From positions 372,001 through 436,000 of the forward strand of contig NZ_WBJY01000001.1 in assembly GCF_008831085.1 (NCBI RefSeq): a DNA stretch of 64,000 bases. Reading direction: 5' to 3'. Shown in pieces: positions 1 through 8,068 of the stretch. Both the position numbers and the translations under genes were made by a program. Position 1 is the stretch's first letter. Each line of letters opens with the position of its first letter. Source of the stretch: Pseudoclavibacter endophyticus (GTDB lineage Bacteria; Actinomycetota; Actinomycetes; Actinomycetales; Microbacteriaceae). Under the pieces are notes generated by a model, which had not been told where the DNA came from, made no database searches, and saw only the letters and a list, made by a program, of their open reading frames with translations.

Positions 1-77
1 CGCCGGATGCCGCGCATGGGCTGGATGCTGCGCACCCGGTACGAGGAACGTGGCCGCGAGCGATGGGAGGGTGACGG

Positions 78-530
78 ATGGCAGAGCGCATGCCGCTGGA
101 CGAAGACGCGCCGATCTTCGCGATCGCGATGGCCGCCGAGCTCTCGGGCCTCCACCCGCAGACGCTGCGGCAGTACGACCGGATCGGCCTCGTGTCGCCC
201 AAGCGGACAGCCGGGCGCGTGCGGCGCTACTCCCTTCGCGACGTGGGCCAGCTCCGCGAGGTCGCCGAGCTGTCGCAGCAGGGCGTCTCCCTCGAGGGCA
301 TCAGCCGCATCCTGGCCCTGCAGCGCGAGAATGACGACTTGCAGCGGCGAGTGCGCGCCCTCGAGAGTGAACTCGCCAACGAGCGGCTCGCGCGGCGCGG
401 CGGCCGAGTCTTCGCCGCCGGGGCCGAGGGCGACGTCGTATCGCTCATGCACGGCCGGCGGGCAGAGCGCCGCACGGGCGTCGTGCTCTATCGTCCGGTG
501 CTGCCGATCGCCGACGACCGCGACGAGTAG
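78..530 (+). CDS. hspR: HspR, MerR-family heat-shock repressor
   Basis: A MerR-type winged helix-turn-helix fills residues 10-80: AAELSGLHPQTLRQYDRIGL, then the RRYS wing, then GVSLEGISRIL. A coiled-coil-prone stretch (LQRENDDLQRRVRALESEL) follows, and the basic tail GGRVFAAGAEGDVVSLMHG is typical of HspR. HspR with DnaK as co-repressor represses dnaK and clpB operons in actinobacteria by binding the HAIR repeat. An exact HAIR sequence lies upstream of clpB at 17424-17444 in this window, which supports the call. Start: ATG at 78 has GGGAGG just upstream. hspR is usually last in dnaK-grpE-dnaJ-hspR; the left edge of the window hides what precedes it. Length (150 aa) is normal for the family. 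Confidence 0.92.
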   Translation: MAERMPLDEDAPIFAIAMAAELSGLHPQTLRQYDRIGLVSPKRTAGRVRRYSLRDVGQLREVAELSQQGVSLEGISRILALQRENDDLQRRVRALESELANERLARRGGRVFAAGAEGDVVSLMHGRRAERRTGVVLYRPVLPIADDRDE

Positions 531-570
531 TCGTCGGCCGGCTCACGGGCCCCGCCCGTCGCCCCTTGGC

Positions 571-1335
571 TCAGGGAACGGCCTCGCGGCAGGCCGCGAG
601 CACGCCGTGCATCGCGTCGTGCTCGGACTGCGTGACCCACAGGCCGTATGTGGCCTTGACGGCGATCTGCCGGGAAACGTACGTGCAGTGGTAGTCCTCG
701 TCGGGCGGGAGCCACTGCGACGCATCCGACGCCTGCTTGTCGTCGTTCGCCCAGCCCGCCGTCGGCTGAAGGTTGAGCGGGTCATTGGCGAACGCGACGC
801 GCTCTTCGTACGCCAGGTCTTGCGCGCCCGTTCGCCAGGCGTTGTAGAGCGCCACGACGTGGTCGATCTGCACGTGCTCGCTCGTTCGCGGGCCCCGTTC
901 GAATGCGATCGTCTCGCCCGTGTAGGGGTCGTCCAACACGCCGGAGGCGACGCGGCACCCGTCGGCGAGCAACTCCGCGTGGGCGAGCGCCTGCTGCAGC
1001 GCGTCATTGCGAGCGTCGCAGCCGTTGCCATCGGGATCACCCCAGCCGTCACCGAACGACCCGACGCGATCGAAGCGGCCGTCCCATTCCGTGCGCGGCG
1101 CGATCGCGATGCCGTCGAGTACGTCGGCAGCCGCCTCGGCGAGGCCCACCGGGTCGGCGTCGCCGCCGGCCGCCGCGACCTGCTCGACGAGTTCGGCCGG
1201 CGTTGCGGCGGGCGCGTCGGCGAGCGGAGCGGCCGAACAGCCGGCGAGCAGGGCGACGGCCGCGCAGATCGCCGCGACCGTCGACATGGCGGTGGATGCT
1301 CGCGCGCCGCCCACGCGCTGCTCACGTCGTGACAT
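571..1335 (-). CDS. Exported lipoprotein with HNH-nuclease-like domain
   Basis: The N-terminus has an Arg-rich start, a hydrophobic segment and the lipobox LLAGCSAA, so it is a predicted lipoprotein outside the membrane. The C-terminal half contains VQIDHVVALYNAWRTGAQ and FANDPLNLQPTAGWANDDK, then WLPP and YHCTYVSRQIAVKATYGLWV. This is the pattern of secreted HNH endonuclease (DUF1524/GmrSD-like) proteins common in actinobacteria: DHVV supplies the first His, and NDPLNLQ plus the Lys/Asp region follow. Start: ATG at 1335 is preceded by GGGAGG; a longer frame extends upstream but has no better signal. It is divergent from the SDR gene. Substrate is unknown; nutritional or surface DNA degradation is possible. 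Confidence 0.75.
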   Translation of the reverse strand: MSRREQRVGGARASTAMSTVAAICAAVALLAGCSAAPLADAPAATPAELVEQVAAAGGDADPVGLAEAAADVLDGIAIAPRTEWDGRFDRVGSFGDGWGDPDGNGCDARNDALQQALAHAELLADGCRVASGVLDDPYTGETIAFERGPRTSEHVQIDHVVALYNAWRTGAQDLAYEERVAFANDPLNLQPTAGWANDDKQASDASQWLPPDEDYHCTYVSRQIAVKATYGLWVTQSEHDAMHGVLAACREAVP

Positions 1336-1429
1336 GGGCGTGCGCCCTCCCGCTGGACGTCGACCGATTAGTGTGGCCCCGTACCACCTGGCCATCCCTC
1401 ATCGATTGTGGCACGACGAAGGGCAGCGA

Positions 1430-2185
1430 ATGAGCGACGGAATGCCGGGCCGAGTCGAGACCTCGCGTGCGACTGCGGCCGTCGAACGGCCGGTCGCGCT
1501 CGTGACCGGCGCGACGCGGGGCATCGGGCGGGCCATCGCGATCGACCTCGCGCGCACGCACCGCGTCATCGTCGGCGGCCGCGACCCCGAGACGGTCGGC
1601 GCGCTCGTCACCGAGCTCGGCGACGCAGCGCCGTTCGCCGTCGACCTCGCCGACGAAGCGCACGTCGCCGCGGCCGTTGCAGGCCTGGCGGACGGGGCGG
1701 GCGCCGACGGCATCGACGTGCTCGTGCACTCCGCGGGCGTCATCGGCCCCATCGCCCCTGTCGCGGCGAGCGACCGCGCCGAGTTCCGCCGCATCCTCGA
1801 GCTCAACGTCGTCGCCGTCGCCGACCTGACGGCGCGGCTGCTGCCCGCCCTGCGGGCGCGGCGTGGGCTCGTCGTCGCGATCAACAGCGGTGCCGGCCAC
1901 AACGCCGGCCCTCGCTCGAGCGTGTACGCCGCGTCGAAGTTCGCGCTGCGAGCGGTCACCGACTCCCTCCGCGCGGAGGAGGCGCCGAACGGCGTTCGCG
2001 TCACCTCGATTCATCCCGGCCGCGTCGGCACCGACATGCAGCGCGAGCTGCGCGCCGCCGAGGGCGGCGAGCATGAGCACGAGCGCTACCTCGAGCCCGA
2101 CTCGGTCGCGGCGACGGTGCGCGTCGCCGTCGACCTTCCGCCGTCCGCATCGGTCCATTCGCTCTCGGTTCGTCCGTTCGGATGA
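1430..2185 (+). CDS. SDR-family NAD(P)-dependent oxidoreductase
   Basis: Classical short-chain dehydrogenase of 251 aa. The cofactor-binding glycine motif is GATRGIG (about residues 27-33), NAG is replaced by HSAG, the catalytic Ser is in INSGAG, and the catalytic Tyr-Lys pair is in VYAASK. The tail ends in SVRPF. The NGVRVTSIHPGRVGTDM segment is typical of the family. Start: ATG at 1430 with GAAGGG upstream. Substrate cannot be deduced, and the neighbours (HNH lipoprotein, proteases) give no pathway. Confidence 0.85.
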   Translation: MSDGMPGRVETSRATAAVERPVALVTGATRGIGRAIAIDLARTHRVIVGGRDPETVGALVTELGDAAPFAVDLADEAHVAAAVAGLADGAGADGIDVLVHSAGVIGPIAPVAASDRAEFRRILELNVVAVADLTARLLPALRARRGLVVAINSGAGHNAGPRSSVYAASKFALRAVTDSLRAEEAPNGVRVTSIHPGRVGTDMQRELRAAEGGEHEHERYLEPDSVAATVRVAVDLPPSASVHSLSVRPFG

Positions 2186-2266
2186 ACGGGGTCGCGTCTC
2201 GGGGGTGACGCACGGCCGGCATCCCGGTGCGACGCTGGAACTCTCGCACCGCATCGAAGGACGTCC

Positions 2267-4162
2267 ATGCACCCCCGAACCAGCGCCACGGCCAGGCCGA
2301 ACACGCGCGCGCGAGCGCTGCGCGCATCCGCGGCACTCGCCGCCGCCACCGCACTCGTCGCCGGTCCCGTGCTGCCGGCGATGGCGGCCGATGAGCTCGA
2401 GCCGGTGCCGCCCCCGCTGACCACACCGGCGCAGGACGGCACGTGGTATTTCGATCACTTCGGCATCGGCGGGCTGCACGAGGAGGGTGTCACGGGCGAG
2501 GGCGTCAAGGTCGCGGTCATCGACTCGCCCATCAACCCGGACGCCCCGGACCTCCGCGACGCCAACCTCGAGCTCATGACCTCGGGAATCTGCGCGAACG
2601 GCTACGACGGCGTCTCCACCGAGGACGAGGCGAGCCACGGCACCGCCATGACGTCGGTCATCGTCGGCACCGACGCGGGCGCGGACGGGGAGCGGGGGGT
2701 GCCGGGGGTTGCCCCCGGAGCGACGGTGCTGCATTACGGCCTGCTCATGAGCCCGAGCAGCACGGGCTGTGACGCAACGCTCGCCGACGCCGTCCGCGAC
2801 GGCATCGAGCACGGGGCGAAGATCTTCTCGATGTCGTTCGGTTGGCCCGACCACGACGATCTCGTCGAGGCCGCGCGTATCGCGCACGAGGGCGGCGCGA
2901 TCGTCGACATCGCGGTCGCCAACGAATCGCTCGACGCGCTCGACCCCGAAAGCGACATCAACGGCGTCGTCACGGTCGAGAACATCGACCCCGAGGGCAA
3001 CTCCGATGGCCGCGAAGTCATCAGCTCTGATCTCGCGGTGGTCGCGCCCGGCGCCGGCATCCGCTCGCCAGATCGCGGTGAGGACGGCGACTGGGAGGGC
3101 TACCGGCTGTCAGTCGGGACCTCGCCGGCTACCGCGTGGGTGAGCGGCGTGCTTGCGCTCGCGTGGGCGAAGTGGCCGGAGGCGACGAACAGCCAGCTCA
3201 TCCAATCGCTCATTCGCAACACCTCGAACGGCTGGGAAGAACTGGCCCGGACCGACCAGGAGGGCTTCGGGCTCGTCTCGCCGCAGAACCTCGCGATCGT
3301 CGACCCCACGCAGTATCCCGATGAGAATCCGCTGCTGCGCGATGACCCCAACGCCGAGCCCCTCTGGAGCGATCTGATGGGCGAGACCGCCCCGACCGAG
3401 TGGGAGTTCACCGACGCCGGGGTCGGGCCAGGCACCTCGATTCCCACGGCCGTGCCCACGAAGCAGCCGACCATGTGGATCACGAGCGAGCCGGGCAAGG
3501 GCATTGTCGGCGGCGGGCTCGGCCTCGTCGCGCTCGGGTCAGCGGCGGCCGCGCTCGTGCTGCTGCGACGCGGCCGGCGCGGCACGCGCGTTGCCGGGCC
3601 GCTCGCGCCCTTCGGCCCGCCGACCGCCGCCGCGGGGCCACCGTTCGCGGGCGCAGGCGCAGGCGGTTTCGGCCCCGGCGTGCTCGGTGGCGGATTCGGC
3701 TGGGGCGCGCCTGCCGGGCCGAACGTCCCCGCATCCGCCGGCATGGCGCCCGCGCCGGGCCCTGCGCCCGGCACCCCGGCGCTTCCATATGGCCCGCCGG
3801 TTCCCGCGACGAGGCCCGCCTACGGGCCTCCCACGGTGCCGCGGGCACCGGCCTACGGGGCAGCCCCGCAGCCGCAGCGATCCGCCCACACCGGCCAGGT
3901 CTCCGCCTGGACACCCGCGCCTGACGGCGGACCACCGCAGTCGCGGCCCGTCGCGTACGGGGGAGCCGGGGGCGCGATGCCGCAGCAGTCGGCCCCGCCA
4001 CCGCAGGCCCCGCCGCCGCAGTGGGGCGCGCCGGCGCAGTGGGGCGCGCCGGCGCAGTGGGGCGCGCCGGCGCAGCCGACCCCGCCGCCGCAGTGGGGCG
4101 TGCCCCAGCGTCCACCCGCCGGCGGTCCGGGCCCGAACCCGTGGGGCGGTCCCGGTCGCTAG
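2267..4162 (+). CDS. Membrane-anchored subtilisin-like (S8, mycosin-type) serine protease 1
   Basis: Signal peptide at residues 1-40 ending PAMA. An S8 peptidase domain follows with the full triad: Asp86 (VAVIDSPIN), His124 (ASHGTAMTS) and Ser286 (VGTSPATAWVSG), plus oxyanion Asn219 (AVANE). One transmembrane helix lies near residues 412-433 (GGLGLVALGSAAAALVLL) with an Arg-rich stop-transfer. A roughly 195-residue Pro/Gly/Gln-rich tail, predicted cytoplasmic, comes after it. The layout (signal, S8, TM) resembles the mycosins of type VII secretion, but mycosins end soon after the TM and no ecc or WXG100 gene is nearby. It is duplicated as the next gene. Substrate unknown. Confidence 0.85.
   Translation: MHPRTSATARPNTRARALRASAALAAATALVAGPVLPAMAADELEPVPPPLTTPAQDGTWYFDHFGIGGLHEEGVTGEGVKVAVIDSPINPDAPDLRDANLELMTSGICANGYDGVSTEDEASHGTAMTSVIVGTDAGADGERGVPGVAPGATVLHYGLLMSPSSTGCDATLADAVRDGIEHGAKIFSMSFGWPDHDDLVEAARIAHEGGAIVDIAVANESLDALDPESDINGVVTVENIDPEGNSDGREVISSDLAVVAPGAGIRSPDRGEDGDWEGYRLSVGTSPATAWVSGVLALAWAKWPEATNSQLIQSLIRNTSNGWEELARTDQEGFGLVSPQNLAIVDPTQYPDENPLLRDDPNAEPLWSDLMGETAPTEWEFTDAGVGPGTSIPTAVPTKQPTMWITSEPGKGIVGGGLGLVALGSAAAALVLLRRGRRGTRVAGPLAPFGPPTAAAGPPFAGAGAGGFGPGVLGGGFGWGAPAGPNVPASAGMAPAPGPAPGTPALPYGPPVPATRPAYGPPTVPRAPAYGAAPQPQRSAHTGQVSAWTPAPDGGPPQSRPVAYGGAGGAMPQQSAPPPQAPPPQWGAPAQWGAPAQWGAPAQPTPPPQWGVPQRPPAGGPGPNPWGGPGR
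4019..4072 (+). repeat. Three tandem 18-bp repeats in protease 1 tail
   Basis: The unit CAGTGGGGCGCGCCGGCG occurs three times head to tail without change and encodes QWGAPA three times in the cytoplasmic tail of the first S8 protease. Perfect identity suggests recent slippage expansion. Confidence 0.95.
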
Positions 4163-4245
4163 CCTGCCGTGCGCGGCAGGCCGGCGCGTGCGCAGTCCGT
4201 CGTTCACGCGAGACGTGGATGCTCGAACTCGGAAGGATGTGCATC

Positions 4246-6231
4246 ATGACACTGCGGAGCGGGTTGCTCGCCCTCAGCGCCGCTCTCTGCGCGGTCATCA
4301 TGGGCATCGCGGCGCCCGGTGCCTCCGGGGCGAGCGCGAGCGCCGTCGCCGACACCGACACCGACGCGAGCGGCGCATCCGCCTCGTACGGGGTCGCGCA
4401 CGCGGTACCGCGCGCGGACGGGTCAACGGCGCGCGAAGGCACGTGGTACTTCGACGACTTCGGCATCGACGACCTGCACGGTGATGGCGTCACCGGCGAG
4501 GGCGTGACGGTCGCGCTCTTCGACTCGCCCATCAACGACGCGGTGCCCGACCTCGCCGACGCGAACCTCGAACTGCGCACGAGCGAGATCTGCGACAACG
4601 GCTTCGATGGGCGCTCGACCGGTGAGGACGCCGGGCACGCGACGTCGATGGCATCGGTGATCGCGGGCAGCGGCGCCGGCGTCGACGGCCTGCAGGGGGC
4701 CAAGGGACTCGCCCCGGACGCCAGGGTCCTGCACTACGCGGTCATCTACGCGGGTGACCACGACTGCCGGCCGAGCCTTGCGGACGCCGCGCGCGATGCC
4801 GTCGACCAGGGGGCGCAGATCTTCTCGATGTCGATCGGGTGGCCGAACCTCGACGAGATCGTCGACGCCGTTCGCGTCGCGCATGAGGCGGGTGTTGTCG
4901 TCAACATCGCGGTGCAGAACGAGGACGGCGACGACCTCGACGTGATCAGCGGCGCGAACGGCGTCATCGCGATCGAGAACGTCGACATCGACGGCCAGTC
5001 CGACGGCATGGAGGTCATCAGCGACCGGCTCACCGTCGTGGCTCCCGGCGTCGACATCCGCTCGATCGACTGGAACGGTGGCTCGTGGGACGACTACCGG
5101 CTCGCGGTCGGTACCTCACCGGCAACGGCCTGGGTGAGCGGCGCGATGGCCCTCGGCTGGTCGAGATGGCCGGAGGCGACGGGCAACCAGCTCATCCAGT
5201 CGGTGATCCGCAACACCTCGAACGAGTGGGACGAGCTCACGCGAACCGATCTCGAGGGATTCGGGCTCGTCTCGCCGCATAATCTGGTGGCGGTCGACCC
5301 GACGGCCTACCCGGATGAGAACCCGTTGCTGCGCGGGGATGCCGACGCGTACCCGAGCTGGGGCGAGGTGCGGGGCGACGCCGAGCCCATCGACTGGGGC
5401 TTCGTCACCGCCGACATCCCGCGCGGCTCGTCGACGCCGGTCGCGTACCCGACCGTCGACCCGCCCGGCTTCTTCCAGACCGGAGCGGGCGTCGGATGGG
5501 GCGTCGTCGGCGTCATCGTCATCGCCGGTGCGATCGCGATCCTCATTGCCCTGGTTGCGCGGCGGCGCCGGCCCCAGCCGGCGCTCCAACCGGCCTGGAG
5601 TGCCGGGTTCGGGGCGCCTGCATACGGCGGGGCGCCTGCATACGGCGGGGCGCCCGGATACGGCGGGGCCCCGGGGCACGGGGCGCCTGCATACGGCGGG
5701 GCGCCCGGATACGGCGGGGCCCCGGGGCACGGGGCGCCTGCATACGGCGGGGCGCCTGGATACGGTGGGCCCCCGGGGCACGGGGCGCCTGCATACGGTG
5801 GGGCACCCGGGTACGGCCGGGCCCCGGGGGACGGCGGGGCGCCCGGGTGGCCGGCGCACCTGCCACCCGGAACCGCGCCCGCCCGCCCGGCGACCGCCTT
5901 CCCGGAACGGGCCATGCAGCCGCCGCCAGTCGGCTTCGGCTACGGCGCGGGTGGGCCGGGGGCGCAGCCGGGCTGGCAGGCGCAGACACCGGTCTCGCGC
6001 CGCGTGCAACAGGCCGGGCTGGGCATGACGCCGCCGCCGACCGACCGCGGTGCCCCTCCCGCGAGCATGCACTCATCGTGGCAGGCACCGCCGCCTGACC
6101 GCCCGAACGGCGTCTCGACCACATCCCAGCCGCTGCAAGGATGGCAACCGCCGGGCGAGCCACCTCAGAAGGACCGGCCCCAGGGGCCCGCCCCCGGCCC
6201 CTTCATGTGGGGCGGGCCGACACAGCGATGA
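4246..6231 (+). CDS. Membrane-anchored subtilisin-like (S8, mycosin-type) serine protease 2
   Basis: Tandem paralogue of the preceding gene. It has a signal peptide (about residues 1-30), an S8 domain with Asp93 (ALFDSPIN), His131 (AGHATSMAS) and Ser291 (VGTSPATAWVSG), and Asn225 (AVQNE). A TM helix (VGWGVVGVIVIAGAIAILIA) and a long Gly/Pro/Tyr-rich tail built from 17-residue repeats follow. Several in-frame ATGs precede; ATG 4246 is chosen because GGAAGG sits 9 nt upstream. The catalytic domain is close to protease 1 (both keep WYFD-FGI--LH--GVTGEGV), whereas the tails differ completely. This suggests domain duplication followed by independent tail evolution. Confidence 0.85.
   Translation: MTLRSGLLALSAALCAVIMGIAAPGASGASASAVADTDTDASGASASYGVAHAVPRADGSTAREGTWYFDDFGIDDLHGDGVTGEGVTVALFDSPINDAVPDLADANLELRTSEICDNGFDGRSTGEDAGHATSMASVIAGSGAGVDGLQGAKGLAPDARVLHYAVIYAGDHDCRPSLADAARDAVDQGAQIFSMSIGWPNLDEIVDAVRVAHEAGVVVNIAVQNEDGDDLDVISGANGVIAIENVDIDGQSDGMEVISDRLTVVAPGVDIRSIDWNGGSWDDYRLAVGTSPATAWVSGAMALGWSRWPEATGNQLIQSVIRNTSNEWDELTRTDLEGFGLVSPHNLVAVDPTAYPDENPLLRGDADAYPSWGEVRGDAEPIDWGFVTADIPRGSSTPVAYPTVDPPGFFQTGAGVGWGVVGVIVIAGAIAILIALVARRRRPQPALQPAWSAGFGAPAYGGAPAYGGAPGYGGAPGHGAPAYGGAPGYGGAPGHGAPAYGGAPGYGGPPGHGAPAYGGAPGYGRAPGDGGAPGWPAHLPPGTAPARPATAFPERAMQPPPVGFGYGAGGPGAQPGWQAQTPVSRRVQQAGLGMTPPPTDRGAPPASMHSSWQAPPPDRPNGVSTTSQPLQGWQPPGEPPQKDRPQGPAPGPFMWGGPTQR
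5611..5835 (+). repeat. Higher-order 51-bp tandem repeat in protease 2 tail
   Basis: Units of 18+18+15 bp encode the 17-residue period GAPAYGGAPGYGGAPGH. They begin with two APAYGG units and then repeat with small changes for about four periods. The codons vary only slightly between copies, so the array is young. It encodes a flexible Gly/Pro/Tyr tail after the TM helix. Confidence 0.93.
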
Positions 6232-6289
6232 GCCGCAGTCGTGACATGGCGGTTACCCGGCAGCGCACCCGCGGGTGAGAGAATTGAGC

Positions 6290-6724
6290 ATGGCCGCGCC
6301 CGCATCCTTCACCGATTTCACCGACGCCGACTGCCTGGCTCGCCTGAGCGGCAAGAGCTTCGGGCGCCTCGCATTCCACGTGTCGGGCCTCATCGAGATC
6401 TTCCCCGTCAACTACCGGCTGGTGGGGCGCCGCATCCTCTTCCGCACGGCGCCAGGCACGAAGCTCGCCGGCACCATCATCGCGAGCGACGTCGCGTTTC
6501 AGGTCGACAGCATCGATGAGGAGACCGCCTGGAGCGTGATCGCGCACGGGCGCGCCCGTCTGCTCGAGACTGCCGACGAGATCGAACAGGCCTCGCAGCT
6601 GCCGTTGCGCCCGTGGGTGCAGACGCCGACGCAGGAGTTCGTCGAGATCCTCATCGCGAGAGCGAAAGGCCGCGAGTACCGGCTCGGCCCAGATCCGCTC
6701 CCGGAACACGAAGCCCGGTCATGA
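6290..6724 (+). CDS. Pyridoxamine 5'-phosphate oxidase-like flavin-binding split-barrel protein
   Basis: A 144-aa split-barrel protein. SFGRLAFHVSGLIEIFPVNYRLVGRRILFRTAPGTKL is the N-terminal half typical of the PPOX-like (HugZ/F420/FMN-binding) families, followed by AFQVDSIDEETAWSVIAHGRARLL. Likely an FMN- or F420-binding reductase; substrate unknown. Start: ATG 6290 has GTGAGAG upstream; an ATG at 6275 is also in frame. Its stop overlaps the next start (ATGA), so it is translationally coupled to the methyltransferase. Confidence 0.8.
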   Translation: MAAPASFTDFTDADCLARLSGKSFGRLAFHVSGLIEIFPVNYRLVGRRILFRTAPGTKLAGTIIASDVAFQVDSIDEETAWSVIAHGRARLLETADEIEQASQLPLRPWVQTPTQEFVEILIARAKGREYRLGPDPLPEHEARS

Positions 6725-7962
6725 GCTCGTCGCGGCCCCCGGAAGCGGCGTGGTCGACCGCGCAGCGTGATGCGTTCACCCTGGATCCGGTCGATCTCAT
6801 CGCGCTCGACGAGGCCGCTGACGCGCGTGCACGACAGGCTGAGCTGGTCGCGGCCGGCGCCGATGGACCTGGCCGCCCCCCGCGCACCCGGCTCGTCGTG
6901 ATCGGCGACCGCACCGGCCACCTCTCGTTCGCGGCGGCCGATCGCTTCCGTCTGCACGAGGTGCGGGTCTTCACCGACGGTGTCGACGCGGAGCGCCGTA
7001 TGGACGAGCTCGCGGCCGCCCGCGCGGCCGACACGACGCAGCCGCGCGTCGCGGTGCGGCGGTTCGGCCTTGAGCCGGCGCTCGTGCAGGGCGCGACGCT
7101 CATCGTCGGCCGGCTTCCCAAGTACCACGCGGAACTCGAGGCACTCACCGCGCTCGCGGCGAGCCACGCCGACGAGCGCGTGCGTGTCGTCTTGGGCGGG
7201 CGCGTGAAGCACATGTCACGCGGGCTCAACGAGGTGCTCGCGATGGGGTTCGCCGAGGTGCGCGCGAGTCTCGGCCGCCAAAAGTCGCGCGCGCTGCACG
7301 CCGCGGCGCCGCGGCGCGACCACGTCATCGAGCCGTTTCCGCGGTGGAGCCGCATCGACGAACTCGGCCTCGAGGTCGCCGCGCACGGCGGGACGTTCGC
7401 CGGCGGGTCGCTCGACATCGGCACGCGCGCCCTCCTCGACGTGCTCGAGCACGCGCTCCAGATGTCGGGACTCGGCGACGACCACGTGGGCATCGGCGTC
7501 GACCTCGGCTGCGGGACCGGCCTGCTGGCGGTCGCGCTCGCCCGAGCGCGACCCCGGATGCGGGTGATCGCCACCGACCGGTCGTGGGCGGCATGCGCAT
7601 CCGCCCGCGCAACGCTGGAGCGAGTGGGGCTGGATGCTCGGGTGACGGTCATGCGAGACGACGCCGCCTCGAGCATCGAAGCCGCGTCGACCGACCTCGT
7701 CCTGTTGAATCCCCCATTCCACGAGGGCACCGAGCTCGACGACACGGCGGCCGAGCCGCTCTTCGCGGCGGCCGCACGCATCCTGAAGCCCGGCGGGAGC
7801 CTGGTGACGGTCTTCAATGCGCATCTGCCCCACCGCACGGCCCTGCGCCGCATCGTCGGGCCGACCGAGCAGCTTTCGCGCACGCGGAAGTTCGTGGTGA
7901 CGCGAAGCGTCGTGGCCGACCGGGCTGCGAGCTCCCGGCCGCGCGGCCGGGCGCGGGCCTGA
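6721..7962 (+). CDS. RsmC/RlmG-like class I SAM methyltransferase
   Basis: A two-part protein of 413 aa. The N-terminal half is a degenerate methyltransferase-like domain (LVVIGDRTGHLSFAAAD; IVGRLPKYHAELEAL; ERVRVVLGGRVKHM). The C-terminal half is a Rossmann MTase with motif I VDLGCGTGLLAVALA and the catalytic NPPF motif (LVLLNPPFHEG). A duplicated MTase with NPPF is characteristic of the rRNA guanine-N2 methyltransferases RsmC and RlmG, so the likely role is N2-methylation of an rRNA guanine; which base cannot be told. It overlaps the PPOX-like gene by 4 nt. Confidence 0.8.
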   Translation: MSSSRPPEAAWSTAQRDAFTLDPVDLIALDEAADARARQAELVAAGADGPGRPPRTRLVVIGDRTGHLSFAAADRFRLHEVRVFTDGVDAERRMDELAAARAADTTQPRVAVRRFGLEPALVQGATLIVGRLPKYHAELEALTALAASHADERVRVVLGGRVKHMSRGLNEVLAMGFAEVRASLGRQKSRALHAAAPRRDHVIEPFPRWSRIDELGLEVAAHGGTFAGGSLDIGTRALLDVLEHALQMSGLGDDHVGIGVDLGCGTGLLAVALARARPRMRVIATDRSWAACASARATLERVGLDARVTVMRDDAASSIEAASTDLVLLNPPFHEGTELDDTAAEPLFAAAARILKPGGSLVTVFNAHLPHRTALRRIVGPTEQLSRTRKFVVTRSVVADRAASSRPRGRARA

Positions 7963-8068
7963 ACGCCCCGGCGGGCCGTCGTGCTGCGCGAAACGGCACC
8001 GCGGCGTACCACTGCGGGTAGGGTGACGCGCACGGCGGCCGGGGCGGTCGCCGGCTTGGGAGGATGCT

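Noticed and set aside
1..74. Open frame ending TGA at 72-74, possibly the 3' end of dnaJ upstream of hspR
   Set aside because: The translated tail (PDAAHGLDAAHPVRGTWPRAMGG) shows no DnaJ feature, and the remaining 70 bp are too short to decide between coding tail and spacer.
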